From NCBI RefSeq assembly GCF_002285795.1, contig NZ_CP022961.1:2856001-2920000 (forward strand): 64,000 bases of DNA. The letters are read 5' to 3'. The first letter of the stretch is position 1, and every line of letters starts with the position of its first letter. Positions 34,412-43,668 of the stretch are shown in pieces. Made by a program: the position numbers and the translations under genes. The notes beneath the pieces are model-generated. The model saw nothing but the letters and a program-made list of their open reading frames with translations, searched no databases and was not told the DNA's origin. The stretch comes from Plantactinospora sp. KBS50 (GTDB lineage Bacteria; Actinomycetota; Actinomycetes; Mycobacteriales; Micromonosporaceae).

Positions 34412-35895
34412 TTGACCCCGGTCAGCGCCTTCACCGCGTTGATGCCGAAGTAGATCAGGAACGCGGCGGACACCGCCCACAGCAGCGGATGGATCTGCCG
34501 GGCACGGCCCTGGACCACCCGGATCACCACCCAGCTCAGGAAGCCGGCGCCGATGCCGTTGGTGATCGAGTACGTGAACGGCATGAGCACCATGGTGAGG
34601 AACGCCGGGATCGCCACCCCGACGTCGGTGAAGTCGATGTCCCGCACCTGTCGGATCATCAGCGCGCCGACGATGACCAGCGCTGGTGCCGCCGCCTCGC
34701 TGGGCACCAGCGACACCAGCGGGGTGAGCAGCAGCGCGCCGAGGAACAGCACGCCGGTGACCACGTTGGTCAGGCCGGTGCGACCGCCCTCGGCGATGCC
34801 GGCCGAGGACTCGATGTAGGTGGTCGCCGAGGAGGCGTTGGCGGCACCGCCGGCCACGGCGGCGGCGCCGTCGACGAACAGCACCCGACCGAGCCGGGGG
34901 ATGTCGCCCTCGGGGGTGGCCAACCCGGCCTGCCGGGACAGCCCGACCGTGGTGCCCATGACGTCGAAGAAGTCGGCCAGCACGAGGGTGAAGACCAGCA
35001 GCAGGGCCGTCATCACGCCGGCGTTCGCGAACGCGGTGAACGACACGTTGCCCACCAGGTGCAGGTCCGGCGCGCTGACCAGGGGGTCGGGCAGGGCCGG
35101 TACGTTGAGCTGCCAGCCGGTCGGGTTGGGCTGGCCGTCCACGAAGGCCGGGCCGGGTTGGGTGACCCGGTCGACGATCACCGCGATCACCGTGGTGATC
35201 AGGATGCCGAGCAGGATGCCGCCGCGTACCCGGCGGGCGACCAGGGCGCCGGTGAGCAGCAGCCCGATGACGAAGACCAGTACGGGCCAGCCGCGCAGGG
35301 TGCCGTCGTTGCCGAGCTGCACCGGGACGGTCGTACCCGCGGCGTCCGGGATGCGCCGGACCAGCCCGCCGTCGACCAGGCCGATGATCGCGATGAACAG
35401 CCCGATGCCGGCGGCGATCGCGGCCTTGAGTTCGGCGGGGATGGCCCGGAAGACGGCCTGCCGGAAACCGGTGACCACGAGGACGGCGATGATCAGACCC
35501 TCGATCACCACCAGTCCCATCGCCTCGGCCCAGCTCATCTGGGTGGCGACGCTGTAGGCGACGAAGGCGTTCAGGCCGAGCCCGGTGGCCACCGCGAACG
35601 GCACCTTGCCGACCACGCCCATCAGGATCGTCATCACCGCGGCCACCAGCGCGGTGACCCCGGCCACCGGGGCGATGCCGAGCAGCGTGCCGTTCTTGTC
35701 GGGCGCGGTGCCGATGATCAGGGGATTGAGTACGACGATGTAGGCCATGGTCGCGAAGGTGGTGATGCCGGCCACCACCTCGCGCCGGACGGTCGAACCG
35801 CGGCGGGTGATCTCGAAGAACCGGTCGAGGGCGCTGTCCGCGACCGGTTCCGGTGGGTTTGCGGGCAGGGAGGTGTCCTCGGTCGCTGTGCTCAT
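34408..35895 (-). CDS. AzgA-type NCS2 purine permease (adenine/guanine/hypoxanthine)
   Basis: The 495-residue permease belongs to the AzgA branch of NCS2. Typical segments are VVAGITTFATMAYIVVLNPLIIG, VATGLGLNAFVAYSVATQMSW, ELKAAIAAGIGLFIAIIGLVDGG, LLVFTLVLADFFDVMGTTVGLS and GGAANASSATTYIESSAGIAEGGRTGLTNVV. The D-F-F-D and S-S-A-T-T-Y-I-E-S motifs contain the substrate-binding acids of the family. About 12-14 helices are expected. The ATG at 35895 has GGAGC upstream. It should import purine bases by proton symport. Its stop overlaps the following unknown gene. Confidence 0.92.
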   Translation of the reverse strand: MSTATEDTSLPANPPEPVADSALDRFFEITRRGSTVRREVVAGITTFATMAYIVVLNPLIIGTAPDKNGTLLGIAPVAGVTALVAAVMTILMGVVGKVPFAVATGLGLNAFVAYSVATQMSWAEAMGLVVIEGLIIAVLVVTGFRQAVFRAIPAELKAAIAAGIGLFIAIIGLVDGGLVRRIPDAAGTTVPVQLGNDGTLRGWPVLVFVIGLLLTGALVARRVRGGILLGILITTVIAVIVDRVTQPGPAFVDGQPNPTGWQLNVPALPDPLVSAPDLHLVGNVSFTAFANAGVMTALLLVFTLVLADFFDVMGTTVGLSRQAGLATPEGDIPRLGRVLFVDGAAAVAGGAANASSATTYIESSAGIAEGGRTGLTNVVTGVLFLGALLLTPLVSLVPSEAAAPALVIVGALMIRQVRDIDFTDVGVAIPAFLTMVLMPFTYSITNGIGAGFLSWVVIRVVQGRARQIHPLLWAVSAAFLIYFGINAVKALTGVN

Positions 35896-36180
35896 GCGCG
35901 ACGTGCTCCGTTCCGGGTTGGCCCGCCGGCAGCCCGGCCGGGCGCGAGGGGTGACCCGTCCCGATTCGGTTGGCCCGGAGAACGTCGGGACGGGTGCGCC
36001 GGGCGGACCTGCCCGGCGCCGCGCGGCGATCGGTCGGACGGCGGCCACCGCGAGGATTACCGTACCGGTCCGGGGTGGGGCTGAGCTGCCCGCGAGCGGC
36101 GCGCCCGGGAGTGATGTCGCGCATGTCCGCCGGCCCGGCCGGGGCGCCCGGCGGGCGGGCGGGCCGCGGGAGCCTGCGGG

Positions 36181-36603
36181 TCAGTCCCAGAGCGGGTCGC
36201 GCCGGACGTCCTCGCGCAGCCGGTCCAGGCACGCCTCCCAGCCGTCGACGTGGTTCGCGCGGTCGGACTCCTCGACGAAGCCGCGGTGGCACACCGACAC
36301 CTCGGTGCCGGTGGCGAGCGGGTGCAGCCGGACCGTCACGAAGGTCTCCTGTGCCTCACCGTCCCAGCACCAGGTGAAGGCCAGCCGGTCGGGCCGGTCG
36401 ACGTCCCGGTAGACGCCGGCGACCGCGATGCCGCCGCCGGGGCCGGAGATCCGGTAGCGGCCGTCGGGCCGCAGGTCGAGTTCGGCGACGGTGTTGAAGC
36501 GGGTCGGCCAGAACCAGTCGGCCAGCGACTCCGGGTGCGTCCAGGCCGTCCAGACCCGCTGCCGTGGCGCGGGTATCGGCATCGCGAGGGTGAATTCGAG
36601 CAA
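36181..36603 (-). CDS. SRPBCC (AHSA1-like) family protein
   Basis: The 140-residue protein has the START/AHSA1 fold: FTLAMPIPAPRQRVWTAWTHPESLADWFWPTRF, AELDLRPDGRYRI, VAGVYRDVDRPDRLAFTWCWDG and a long C-terminal helix CHRGFVEESDRANHVDGWEACLDRLREDV. The TTG at 36603 is preferred because GGAGG lies five bases upstream and the fold starts at once; a longer reading from 36657 adds unlike sequence. Such proteins bind hydrophobic ligands in a deep cavity; the ligand here is unknown. The gene lies 58 bases from the stop of the SGNH hydrolase gene. Confidence 0.82.
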   Translation of the reverse strand: MLEFTLAMPIPAPRQRVWTAWTHPESLADWFWPTRFNTVAELDLRPDGRYRISGPGGGIAVAGVYRDVDRPDRLAFTWCWDGEAQETFVTVRLHPLATGTEVSVCHRGFVEESDRANHVDGWEACLDRLREDVRRDPLWD

Positions 36604-36660
36604 GGGTCCTCCAGTCGTCCGACGCTGGACTCCGGGATGATATTCATGGACGTCCATCGA

Positions 36661-37425
36661 TCATATGCCCACCGGTAGCGGCACGGGGCGTTTGGCGATC
36701 CGGCCGTCGCCGATGGACCGGCCGGGCAGTTGCCGCAGCAGCCAGGGCAGCAGGTGCCGGCGGGTCCAGGCCAGCTCGGCGCGGACCACCTCGGCCCGGC
36801 GCCGCCGCGGCGCCGACGGCAGCGGCCGGGACCAGGTGCCGTCCGCGCCGGGCAGCCCGAGCGTGTGCGCCAGCGCCGCGGCGATCCGGGCGTGCCCGGC
36901 CGGGTTGGCGTGCAGCCGGTCGTCGCTCCACAGCCGGGGATCGGAGGCCACCGGGTACGCCCCGAGGTCCAGCAGCGTGGCCCCGGTCCGCGCGGTGGCC
37001 CGGCGCAGCTCCTCGTTGAGCGCCAGCACCCGGCCGCGCAACGGGCGGGCGATCGGCATCACGGGTACGGGGTCGGGCAGGGTGAACGTGAGCACCGTGG
37101 CGCCCAGGTCGACCAGGGCCTCCTGCATGGTCTGCACGTCGGCGGCCACCGCGCGGGCGTCGAACGAGGGTCGCAGCACGTCGTTCATCCCGGCCACCAC
37201 GGTGGCCAGGTCGGGGGCGAGGCGCAGCGCCACCGGCAGTTGCACGGCGCGGATCTGGCCGGCCGTGCGTCCCCGGATGGCCAGGTTCGCGTACTCCAGG
37301 CCGCCCTGGGTCGCGGCGACCGCGAGGGCGAACCGGTCCGCCCAGCCGCGGTAGCCGCCGGCGCCGTCCGGGTCGTCCAACCCCTCGGTCGTGCTGTCGC
37401 CGATGGCGACGTACCGGTGCCACAT
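36661..37425 (-). CDS. SGNH/GDSL-type esterase
   Basis: The 254-residue protein has the four SGNH blocks. AIGDSTTEGLDDP near residue 7 carries the nucleophile serine, LAIRGRTAGQ near 48 the block II glycine region, VVAGMNDVLRPSF near 76 the oxyanion asparagine, and DDRLHANPAGHARI near 167 the Asp-x-x-His dyad. No signal peptide is visible, so it is probably cytoplasmic. The C-terminal 70 residues are Arg/Pro-rich. It acts on ester bonds of unknown substrate. Confidence 0.9.
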   Translation of the reverse strand: MWHRYVAIGDSTTEGLDDPDGAGGYRGWADRFALAVAATQGGLEYANLAIRGRTAGQIRAVQLPVALRLAPDLATVVAGMNDVLRPSFDARAVAADVQTMQEALVDLGATVLTFTLPDPVPVMPIARPLRGRVLALNEELRRATARTGATLLDLGAYPVASDPRLWSDDRLHANPAGHARIAAALAHTLGLPGADGTWSRPLPSAPRRRRAEVVRAELAWTRRHLLPWLLRQLPGRSIGDGRIAKRPVPLPVGI

Positions 37426-37455
37426 GGACCCCGAGGGTAGGCGCTGATGCCCTGG

Positions 37456-38745
37456 TCAGACCACCGCGGGGGTGGCGCCGGCCGGCGCGCGGTCGCGCGC
37501 CGGGGCCGCGAGCGGTACGGCGGTGGGGGTGCTCTGCCGCGCCGGGGCGCCGAGGAGTGCGGCTATCCCGTGCGGAAAGGTGCGCCGCCAGTTGACGTAG
37601 TCGTGCGCGCCGCGGTACTCGGCGTACGTCACCTCGTGTCCCCGGGCGAGCAGCATGTCCCGGAACCGCCGGTTCACCGCGAGCTGGTCCAGACCGTCCG
37701 CCCGCGGGCTGTGCGTCTCCCGGTCGCCGACGTCCAGGTACCAGCGCACCGGCCGGGCGGGCCGTCCGGCGTAGGTGTGGGTCAGCCACTCGGGTTCCCG
37801 CGGGAAGGGGGCGTCCGGCGGCGCCGGCCACCAGAAGCTGCCGGACTGCGCGAGGACGCCGCCGAAGGTCTCCGGCGCGGTCAGCCCGAGGTACGCGGCG
37901 GCCAGGCCACCGAGCGACGAGCCGGCGATCACGCGCTGCCGGGGGTCCGCGGTCAGTTGCCACCGCCGCTGCGCCCAGGGCAGCAGCTCCCGGAGCACGA
38001 AGGTGCGGATGGCGCCGCCGGGCCGCAGCTCGCGGAACCGGCGCAGCCCGCTGGGTGCCGTGACGAACAGCGTGACGGTCGGCGGCACCCGACCCGCTGC
38101 GAGCAGATTGTCCATGATGGTGGGAATGCGCAGCATCTGGTGAGACAGGTGCCCGTCGAAGACGACGAGCACCGGCAGCGGCCCCCGGGGCCGGCCCGCC
38201 GGACGGTGCACGGCGATCCGCCGGTGCCCGCCGAGCGCCCGGGACCGCAGGGTGGTCCGCAGCAGCGTGCCGCGCGGCACGCCGGGACGGGGTCGGCTCC
38301 ACCGGTCCGCCGGCGCCGCGGGCAGCTCCAGCAGCGAGGCCCAGCAGTCCTGGTCGTACGGGTCGGCCCGGTCGCGCGGGAACCGGACGGGATGGTGGTT
38401 GAGGGGGTCCACGTGGGTCGGCCCGGTGCCGCGGGCGTCGCCGGGGATCCGCTCGGCACCGTGCCGGAGGTAGTACAGCGTGCACAGGTCGCTCGGCAGC
38501 CGCTGCGACCCGTACCAGAGGTCGGTGCCCGGCACCCGGGTCAGCCGCACGTCCACGCCCCACCCGGTCACGGTCTGCGCCGCCTCGCCGCGCCACAGGA
38601 AGGTGACCAGGGCGCTGTCCGCGTCGACCCGTTCCACCAGGGGTGTGCCGGCGACGGCCAGCTCCCGCCAGAACTCGGCCAACGCCTGGTCGCGGCCGGT
38701 GGACAGGTCGCGCAGGAGCCGGGCGATGCGAGGGCTGGTTTCCAT
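37456..38745 (-). CDS. Enterochelin esterase-like alpha/beta hydrolase
   Basis: The 429-residue protein resembles Fes/IroD enterochelin esterases. An N-terminal beta-sandwich domain (LVTFLWRGEAAQTVTGWGVDVRLTRVPGTDLWYG) is followed by the catalytic domain with LPVLVVFDGHLSHQM, the nucleophile elbow RVIAGSSLGGLAAAYLG, the acidic region WYLDVGDRETHS, and histidine in YRGAHDYVNWRRTFPHG. It may hydrolyse a siderophore lactone or another trilactone or ester in the cytoplasm. The ATG at 38745 is chosen; a GTG directly before it is also possible behind GGAAGGGA. No siderophore transporter or biosynthetic gene is nearby. Confidence 0.85.
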   Translation of the reverse strand: METSPRIARLLRDLSTGRDQALAEFWRELAVAGTPLVERVDADSALVTFLWRGEAAQTVTGWGVDVRLTRVPGTDLWYGSQRLPSDLCTLYYLRHGAERIPGDARGTGPTHVDPLNHHPVRFPRDRADPYDQDCWASLLELPAAPADRWSRPRPGVPRGTLLRTTLRSRALGGHRRIAVHRPAGRPRGPLPVLVVFDGHLSHQMLRIPTIMDNLLAAGRVPPTVTLFVTAPSGLRRFRELRPGGAIRTFVLRELLPWAQRRWQLTADPRQRVIAGSSLGGLAAAYLGLTAPETFGGVLAQSGSFWWPAPPDAPFPREPEWLTHTYAGRPARPVRWYLDVGDRETHSPRADGLDQLAVNRRFRDMLLARGHEVTYAEYRGAHDYVNWRRTFPHGIAALLGAPARQSTPTAVPLAAPARDRAPAGATPAVV

Positions 38746-38905
38746 CACGGTGGTCCCTTCCGGCGCCGGTGAGTCTTCGATCACACTTCCGCAAACCCGA
38801 ATCGCGATCAACACCGTACCGTCGGTAGTTTTCGAAACCGAACCCCCGCGACCGTCGGCGTCGAGTCGGTGACGTTATGTCGCCGGCGCCGGCCATAATG
38901 GACCA

Positions 38906-39163
38906 ATGGTGAAGTGGGAATACGCGCTCATCGTCCGCCGAAGGCAGGCCGAGGGCCAAAGCTGGGGTCTCTACTACTTCTGGTACGGCCCGGACGGTTC
39001 CAGAGTGGACGTGACGGCGTACGGGGATACCGCCATCGCCCACCTCAACCGGGTCGGCGCCGATGGCTGGGAACTGGTCTCCGCGGCCGAGGACGTGAAC
39101 AACCTTCAGGGCACCACGGAGGTCTTCCGCTATCACCTGAAGCGGCCCATCCGTTCGGCCTGA
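38906..39163 (+). CDS. Small DUF4177-like protein
   Basis: The 85-residue protein begins WEYALIVRRRQAEGQSWGLYYFWYGPDG, then has HLNRVGADGWELVSAAEDVNN and ends YHLKRPIRSA. The pattern W-E-Y ... L-N-x-x-G-x-x-G-W-E-L-V matches the small DUF4177 type of fold, found alone in many bacteria with no known role. ATG at 38906. A strong stem-loop follows at 39169-39198. Confidence 0.7.
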   Translation: MVKWEYALIVRRRQAEGQSWGLYYFWYGPDGSRVDVTAYGDTAIAHLNRVGADGWELVSAAEDVNNLQGTTEVFRYHLKRPIRSA

Positions 39164-39168
39164 CCCGG

Positions 39169-39198
39169 GTTCCGGGCGGGGGGTGCCCCGCCCGGAAC
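39169..39198. terminator. Bidirectional stem-loop terminator between convergent genes
   Basis: Perfect 13-base arms (39169-39181 and 39186-39198) flank a GGTG loop. The stem lies between the stop of the DUF4177-like gene (39163) and the stop of the isomerase gene (39261), so it can serve both transcripts. Its very high G+C makes it unusually stable. Confidence 0.8.
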
Positions 39199-39260
39199 GC
39201 GGGTGCCGGCGGCCCGCCGGACGGCTCGGTCCGGTGCCGTCGGGGATGCGGCGGGCCGCG

Positions 39261-40064
39261 TCAGGCCACGTGCCGGCGATAGCCCTCCAGCGCGGCGGCC
39301 AGGATCTCCCGGCCGGGCCGGTCCCACAGCTCGGCGTTGAACACCTCGACCTCGATCGGCCCGCGGTAGCCGGCCGCGTCGACCGCCGCGCGCATCCGGC
39401 GCAGCTCGATGCAGCCCTCGCCGGGCAGCGCGCGGCCGAGCAGCACGCCGGCCGGCAGCGGGGTGATCCAGTCGCAGACCTGGAAGCTGGCGATGTGCGC
39501 GCCGGCCCGCGCGATGTCCGCGTACACCCGGTCGTCCCACCACAGGTGGTACGCGTCGACCACCACCCCGACCGTGGCCGGGTCGAACCGGGTCGCGATG
39601 TCCAGCGCCTGGCCCAGGGTGGAGATCACGCACCGGTCGGCGGCGAACATCGGGTGCAGCGGTTCGATCGCCAGCGTCACCCCGGCGTCCGCCGCGTGCG
39701 GGGCGAGCGCCGCCACCGCGTCGGCGACCCGGTCGCGGGCGCCGGCCAGATCCCGGTCGCCCGCGGCCATCCCGCCGGAGACGAGCACCAGGACCGGAGC
39801 GCCGAGCGCCGCGGCCTCGTCGAGCGCCCGGCGGTTGTCGTCGTACCAGTCCTCGCCGGTGGTGAAGAAGCCGCCGCGGCACAGCGTGCTGACGGTGATG
39901 CCGGCGTCCCGGACGAGCCGCGCCGCGCGGTCGAGGCCGAACTCGGCGACCGGCTCGCGCCACAGCCCGACCGCGTCGACGCCGGCGTCCCGGCAGCCGG
40001 CCACCAGGTCCGGCAGCGCCCAGCCGGTCGCGGTGGCCTGGTTGAACGAGAACCGGCCGGTCAC
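39261..40064 (-). CDS. Sugar phosphate isomerase/epimerase (TIM barrel)
   Basis: The 267-residue protein belongs to the xylose isomerase-like TIM barrel family. FSFNQATATGW near residue 5, AVGLWREPVAEFG, VSTLCRGGFFTTG, LAIEPLHPMFAADRC near 142 with a metal-binding Glu, GVVVDAYHLWWDD near 165 with Asp and His, FQVCDW and GPIEVEVFNAELWDRPG near 240 with a Glu are the expected metal and substrate positions. The GTG start overlaps the DUF993 stop (GTGA). It is the last gene of a three-gene sugar cassette. Confidence 0.87.
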   Translation of the reverse strand: MTGRFSFNQATATGWALPDLVAGCRDAGVDAVGLWREPVAEFGLDRAARLVRDAGITVSTLCRGGFFTTGEDWYDDNRRALDEAAALGAPVLVLVSGGMAAGDRDLAGARDRVADAVAALAPHAADAGVTLAIEPLHPMFAADRCVISTLGQALDIATRFDPATVGVVVDAYHLWWDDRVYADIARAGAHIASFQVCDWITPLPAGVLLGRALPGEGCIELRRMRAAVDAAGYRGPIEVEVFNAELWDRPGREILAAALEGYRRHVA

Positions 40065-41210
40065 TGCGGCACGCCCTGGGTGGTGAAGAAGGCCCGCGCC
40101 CGCGCGGCCGCCAGGTCAGGGTCCGGGATCAGCCCGGCGGCGTCGGCCAGCACCAGCAGCCGGCCCAGGTGTACGGCGGACCGCCCGCTGGCCAGGCCGC
40201 CGACCATGGCGAAGTGGTCCTGGTACCCGCTGAGCCAGGCCAGGAAGACGATTCCGGTCTTGTAGTAGTAGGTGGGCGTGCCGAAGATGTGCCGGGACAG
40301 CGGGACGGTGGGGCCGAGCAGCCGGTCGTACCCGGTCAGGTCCCCTCGTCCAGCGCGGCGAGCGCGGGGCCGGCGACCGGCGCGATGGCGGCGAAGATGC
40401 CCAGCAGCGCGTCGGAGTGGTGGGTCTCGTCGCCGCGGATCAGCTCCGGGTAGTGGAAGTCGTCCCCGGTGTACATCCGGACCCCGGGCGGCAGGTTCCG
40501 GCGCAGGTCCTCCTCGCGGCCGGCGTCCAGCAGCGACATCTTGATCCCGTCGATCCGGTCGGCGTGCTCGCGCAGCAGCGCCAGCACGGTGCCGGTGGCG
40601 ACGTCGAGGTCCTCGGCGCCCCAGTAGCCGCGCAGCGCCGGGTCGAACGCGTCGCCGAGCCAGTGCAGCAGCACCGGGCCGGGCGCCTGCTCCAGCACCG
40701 CCCGGTAGGCGGACAGGTAGTCCTCGGCGTCCCGGGCCGCCGCCGCGAGGTGCCGGCTGCACATCAGCACCGGTACGGCGCCGGCCCCGACCACGTCGGC
40801 CAGCTGCTCCTGGTACGCCTTGACCACCTCGTCGAGGCCGACCGGCTGCCCGGCCGGCAACTGGTCGGTGGCCACGCCCGCCACGATCGAGCCGCCGACG
40901 GCCTTCGCCTCGGCGGCGGACCGGCGGATCAGCTCGCGGGTGGTGGGGTAGTCCAGCCCCATGCCGCGCTGCGCGGTGTCCATCGCCTCGGCCACGCCGA
41001 AGCCGTACCGCCAGAGGTGGTGCCGGAAGGCCAGCGTGGCGTCCCAGTCGAGCACGGCCGGTGCCCCGGGGTGTTCTCGGCGAGCGGGTCGGCGACCACG
41101 TGCGCGGCCGCGTACCCGATCCGGGTGTGGAACGGCCGCGGCGGTGGCGGCGGCGTGCCGCGCAGCGGGTACCGCTCGCCGCCGGGCAGCGTGACGGTGC
41201 GGTCGTTCAC
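40061..41210 (-). CDS. DUF993 family protein (dihydrodipicolinate synthase-like TIM barrel), with two apparent frameshifts
   Basis: Three frames must be joined. The first, from the GTG at 41210, reads TVTLPGGERYPLRGTPPPPPRPFHTRIGYAAAHVVADPLAENTPG. The second holds VLDWDATLAFRHHLWRYGFGVAEAMDTAQRGMGLDY, VAGVATDQLPAG, VLMCSRHLAAAARDAEDYL, LLHWLGDAFDPAL and IKMSLLDAGREEDL. The third ends RLLGPTVPLSRHIFGTPTYYYKTGIVFLAWLSGYQDHF to the stop. Adding one G at the CCCCGGGG run (41064-41071) and one at 40342-40345 gives about 383 residues, the normal DUF993 length. The lysine of IKMSLLD is a candidate Schiff-base residue as in aldolases of this fold. The gene is coupled at both ends with a Gfo/Idh and an isomerase gene, so a retro-aldol or lyase step in sugar breakdown is plausible. 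Confidence 0.8.
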
Positions 41211-42355
41211 CTCTGGACCTCGATCTCGATGCGGCGGCCCTCGCGGGCGGAGCGCAGGCCGGCCTCGGCGAGCTGCACGCCGCGTACCCCGGATTCGAAG
41301 TCCCACGGGAACGGCGTGCCCTGCACGACGTGCCGCAGGAACGACTCCCACTGCACCTTGAAGCCGTTGTCGAACTCGGTGTTGTCCGGCACCGCCTGCC
41401 ACTGCGCCCGGAAGTCCTCGGTGGCGGGCAGGTCGGGGTTCCACACCGGGGCCGGGGTGGTGGCGCGGTGCTGGATCCGGCAGTTCCGCAGCCCGGCCAC
41501 GGCGCTGCCGTGCGTGCCGTCGACCTGGAACTCCACCAGCTCGTCGCGGTAGACCCGGACGGCCCAGGACGAGTTGATCTGCGCGACGATCCCGCCGGCC
41601 AGCTCGAAGATGGCGTACGCGGCGTCGTCGGCGGTGGCCTGGTACGGCTGGCCCCGCTCGTCGATGCGTTCCGGGATGTGCGTGCTGGTGTGCACGGTCA
41701 CCGCCTGCACCGGTCCGAAGAGCTGTTCCAGCAGGTAGTGCCAGTGCGGGAACATGTCGGCGACGATGCCGCCGCCGTCCTGCGACCGGTAGTTCCAGCT
41801 CGGCCGCTGGGCCGGCTGCCAGTCGCCCTCGAAGACCCAGTAGCCGAACTCGCCGCGCACCGACAGGATCCGGCCGAAGAACCCGCCGTCGATCAGCCGC
41901 CTGAGCTTGCGCAGGCCGGGCAGGAACAGCTTGTCCTGCACGACGCCGTTGCACAGCCCGCGTTCCTGGGCCAGCCGGGCCAGGCTCTCGGCGCCGGAGA
42001 GCGTCTCGGCCAGCGGCTTCTCCGTGTAGACGTGCCGGTCGGCCTCCAGTGCGGCCCGGATGGCCTTCTCCCGCGCGCTGGTGACCTGCGCGTCGAAGTA
42101 GATCTGCACGCTCGGATCGGCGAGCACCGCGTCCAGTTCGGTGTGGTAGCGGGTCAGCCCGTGCCGCTGGGCGATCGCGGCGAGTTTGGCCTCGTCGCGG
42201 CCGAGCAGCACCGGCTCGGGCCAGATCACCCGGCCGTCGTCGAGGGGCAGCCCACCCTGCTCGCGGATGGCCAGTAGGGAGCGCACCAGGTGCTGCCGGT
42301 AGCCCATCCGTCCGGTCACCCCACCCAGCGCGATACCGATCGAGGTGCGTTCCAT
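41207..42355 (-). CDS. Gfo/Idh/MocA family oxidoreductase
   Basis: The 382-residue protein opens with a Rossmann region, SIGIALGGVTGRMGYRQHLVRSL, an atypical GGxTGRMG nucleotide loop. IYFDAQVTSAREKAIRAALEADRHVYTEKPLAETLSGA carries the EKP motif with the catalytic lysine near residue 118. GGGIVADMFPHWHYLLEQLFG near 197 carries the D-x-x-x-H-x-x-H part. The ATG at 42355 follows GGGAGGG and sits beside a LacI-type operator. It begins the DUF993 cassette and likely oxidises the incoming sugar or sugar acid. Confidence 0.9.
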   Translation of the reverse strand: MERTSIGIALGGVTGRMGYRQHLVRSLLAIREQGGLPLDDGRVIWPEPVLLGRDEAKLAAIAQRHGLTRYHTELDAVLADPSVQIYFDAQVTSAREKAIRAALEADRHVYTEKPLAETLSGAESLARLAQERGLCNGVVQDKLFLPGLRKLRRLIDGGFFGRILSVRGEFGYWVFEGDWQPAQRPSWNYRSQDGGGIVADMFPHWHYLLEQLFGPVQAVTVHTSTHIPERIDERGQPYQATADDAAYAIFELAGGIVAQINSSWAVRVYRDELVEFQVDGTHGSAVAGLRNCRIQHRATTPAPVWNPDLPATEDFRAQWQAVPDNTEFDNGFKVQWESFLRHVVQGTPFPWDFESGVRGVQLAEAGLRSAREGRRIEIEVQR

Positions 42356-42421
42356 GTGTTCCCTCCCAGAACCTGGGCGGGAGCCGCCCCAGGCGCGACT
42401 CGTCGGATGAGATCGCCTTCA

Positions 42422-42433
42422 GAAAGCGCTTTC
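42422..42433. promoter_or_regulatory. LacI-type operator in the divergent control region
   Basis: GAAAGCGCTTTC is a perfect 12-base palindrome with the central CG typical of LacI/PurR-family sites. It lies 67 bases upstream of the Gfo/Idh start and 57 bases upstream of the LacI gene start, so it can control both directions. Confidence 0.75.
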
Positions 42434-42489
42434 CGAGTTACGATATCGATGCCCGTCTCGGGTGGTCAAGCGTCACGACAGGGGAGCTG

Positions 42490-43539
42490 ATGGCTGCGCG
42501 TACCCACGTGACCCTGGAGGATGTGGCCCGCGCCGCGAACGTGTCGTTGGCCACCGCCTCCCGGGTCCTGAACGGCACGGCCGCCGTGCGGCCGGACCTC
42601 TGCGAGCGGGTACGCGACGCCGCGGCGCGACTGGCGTACACGCCGAACGCGCACGCCCAGGCGCTGGCCGGCGCGTCCCGGCGGACCGTGGGGGTGGTCT
42701 GCCACGACGTGAGCGACCCCTACTTCGCGGCGGTGGCCGGCGGGGTGATGCGGGTGGCGGCCGAGAACGGGCTGCTGGTCATGTTGGCCAGCACGTTCCG
42801 CGACCCGATGCGCGAGGTCGCCTACGTGTCGCTGCTGCGCGCCCAGCGGGCGCCGGCGATCCTGCTCATCGGTTCCGGCTTCGAGGATCGGGAGTGGGAG
42901 CGGGCGCTGACCGCCGAGATCGACCCGTACCTGCGCGGCGGTGGCCGGATCGCGGTGGTCAGCCGGCACCGCAACCTCGGCGTCGACAGCGTGCTGCCGG
43001 AGAACCGGGCCGGCGCCGCGGCGCTGGCCCGGCGGCTGCTGGAATTCGGGCACCGCCGGTTCGCGGTCCTGACCGGTCCGCCCGCGCTGACCACCGTGGC
43101 GGACCGGCTGGCCGGATTCCGGGACGAGCTGGCCGCGGCCGGCGTGCCGCTGACCGACCGGGACGTCTGCGCCGGCTCGTTCGACCGGGCCGGTGGCTAC
43201 GCCGCGATGACCGAGCTGCTCGACCGGAGGCTGCGGGCCACCTGCGTCTTCGCGGTCACCGACGTGATGGCGATCGGGGCGCTGGCCGCGCTGCGCGACC
43301 GTGGCCTGTCCGTGCCGGCGGACGTCTCGGTGGCCGGGTTCGACGACATCCCCATCGTCCGGGACCTCACCCCACCGTTGACGACGGTGGCGCTGCCGCT
43401 GGAGGAGCTGGGGGAGCGGGCCATGCGGCTGGCGCTGACCGAGAACACCGGCCGGCGCGCCCGGACCGATCGCGTGGCGGGTGAGGTGGTGGTCCGGGGC
43501 AGCACCGCGGCGCCCGCCCGGAGCGCCGCCGACCGGTGA
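42490..43539 (+). CDS. LacI-family transcriptional regulator
   Basis: The 349-residue repressor has the N-terminal LacI headpiece VTLEDVARAANVSLATASRVLNG (residues 7-29) with the hinge helix NAHAQALAGASRRTVGVV. The periplasmic-binding-like effector domain shows DPYFAAVAGGVMRVAAENGLLV, RRFAVLTGPPALTTVADRLAGF, FAVTDVMAIGALAAL and VAGFDDIPIVRDLTPPLTTV. It is divergent from the DUF993 sugar cassette and shares a 134-base control region with it. Sugar-relieved repression is expected. Confidence 0.93.
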   Translation: MAARTHVTLEDVARAANVSLATASRVLNGTAAVRPDLCERVRDAAARLAYTPNAHAQALAGASRRTVGVVCHDVSDPYFAAVAGGVMRVAAENGLLVMLASTFRDPMREVAYVSLLRAQRAPAILLIGSGFEDREWERALTAEIDPYLRGGGRIAVVSRHRNLGVDSVLPENRAGAAALARRLLEFGHRRFAVLTGPPALTTVADRLAGFRDELAAAGVPLTDRDVCAGSFDRAGGYAAMTELLDRRLRATCVFAVTDVMAIGALAALRDRGLSVPADVSVAGFDDIPIVRDLTPPLTTVALPLEELGERAMRLALTENTGRRARTDRVAGEVVVRGSTAAPARSAADR

Positions 43540-43627
43540 GCCGGCCCGCCCGACGGGGCGGTTGCGAGATCACGAGCGTGACGCCGGAACTACCGGGGGA
43601 CACCTTATTACTAGGGGGCGTCGGAAA

Positions 43628-43668
43628 GAGGGCCCCTTCCGTCGCGGGGGACGGCGGAAGGGGCCCTC
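43628..43668. terminator. Strong stem-loop downstream of the LacI gene
   Basis: Perfect 14-base arms at 43628-43641 and 43655-43668 enclose a G-rich 13-base loop, and an outer GGAAA / CTTTCC pairing can extend the base. It lies 89 bases after the LacI stop and probably terminates it. Confidence 0.75.
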
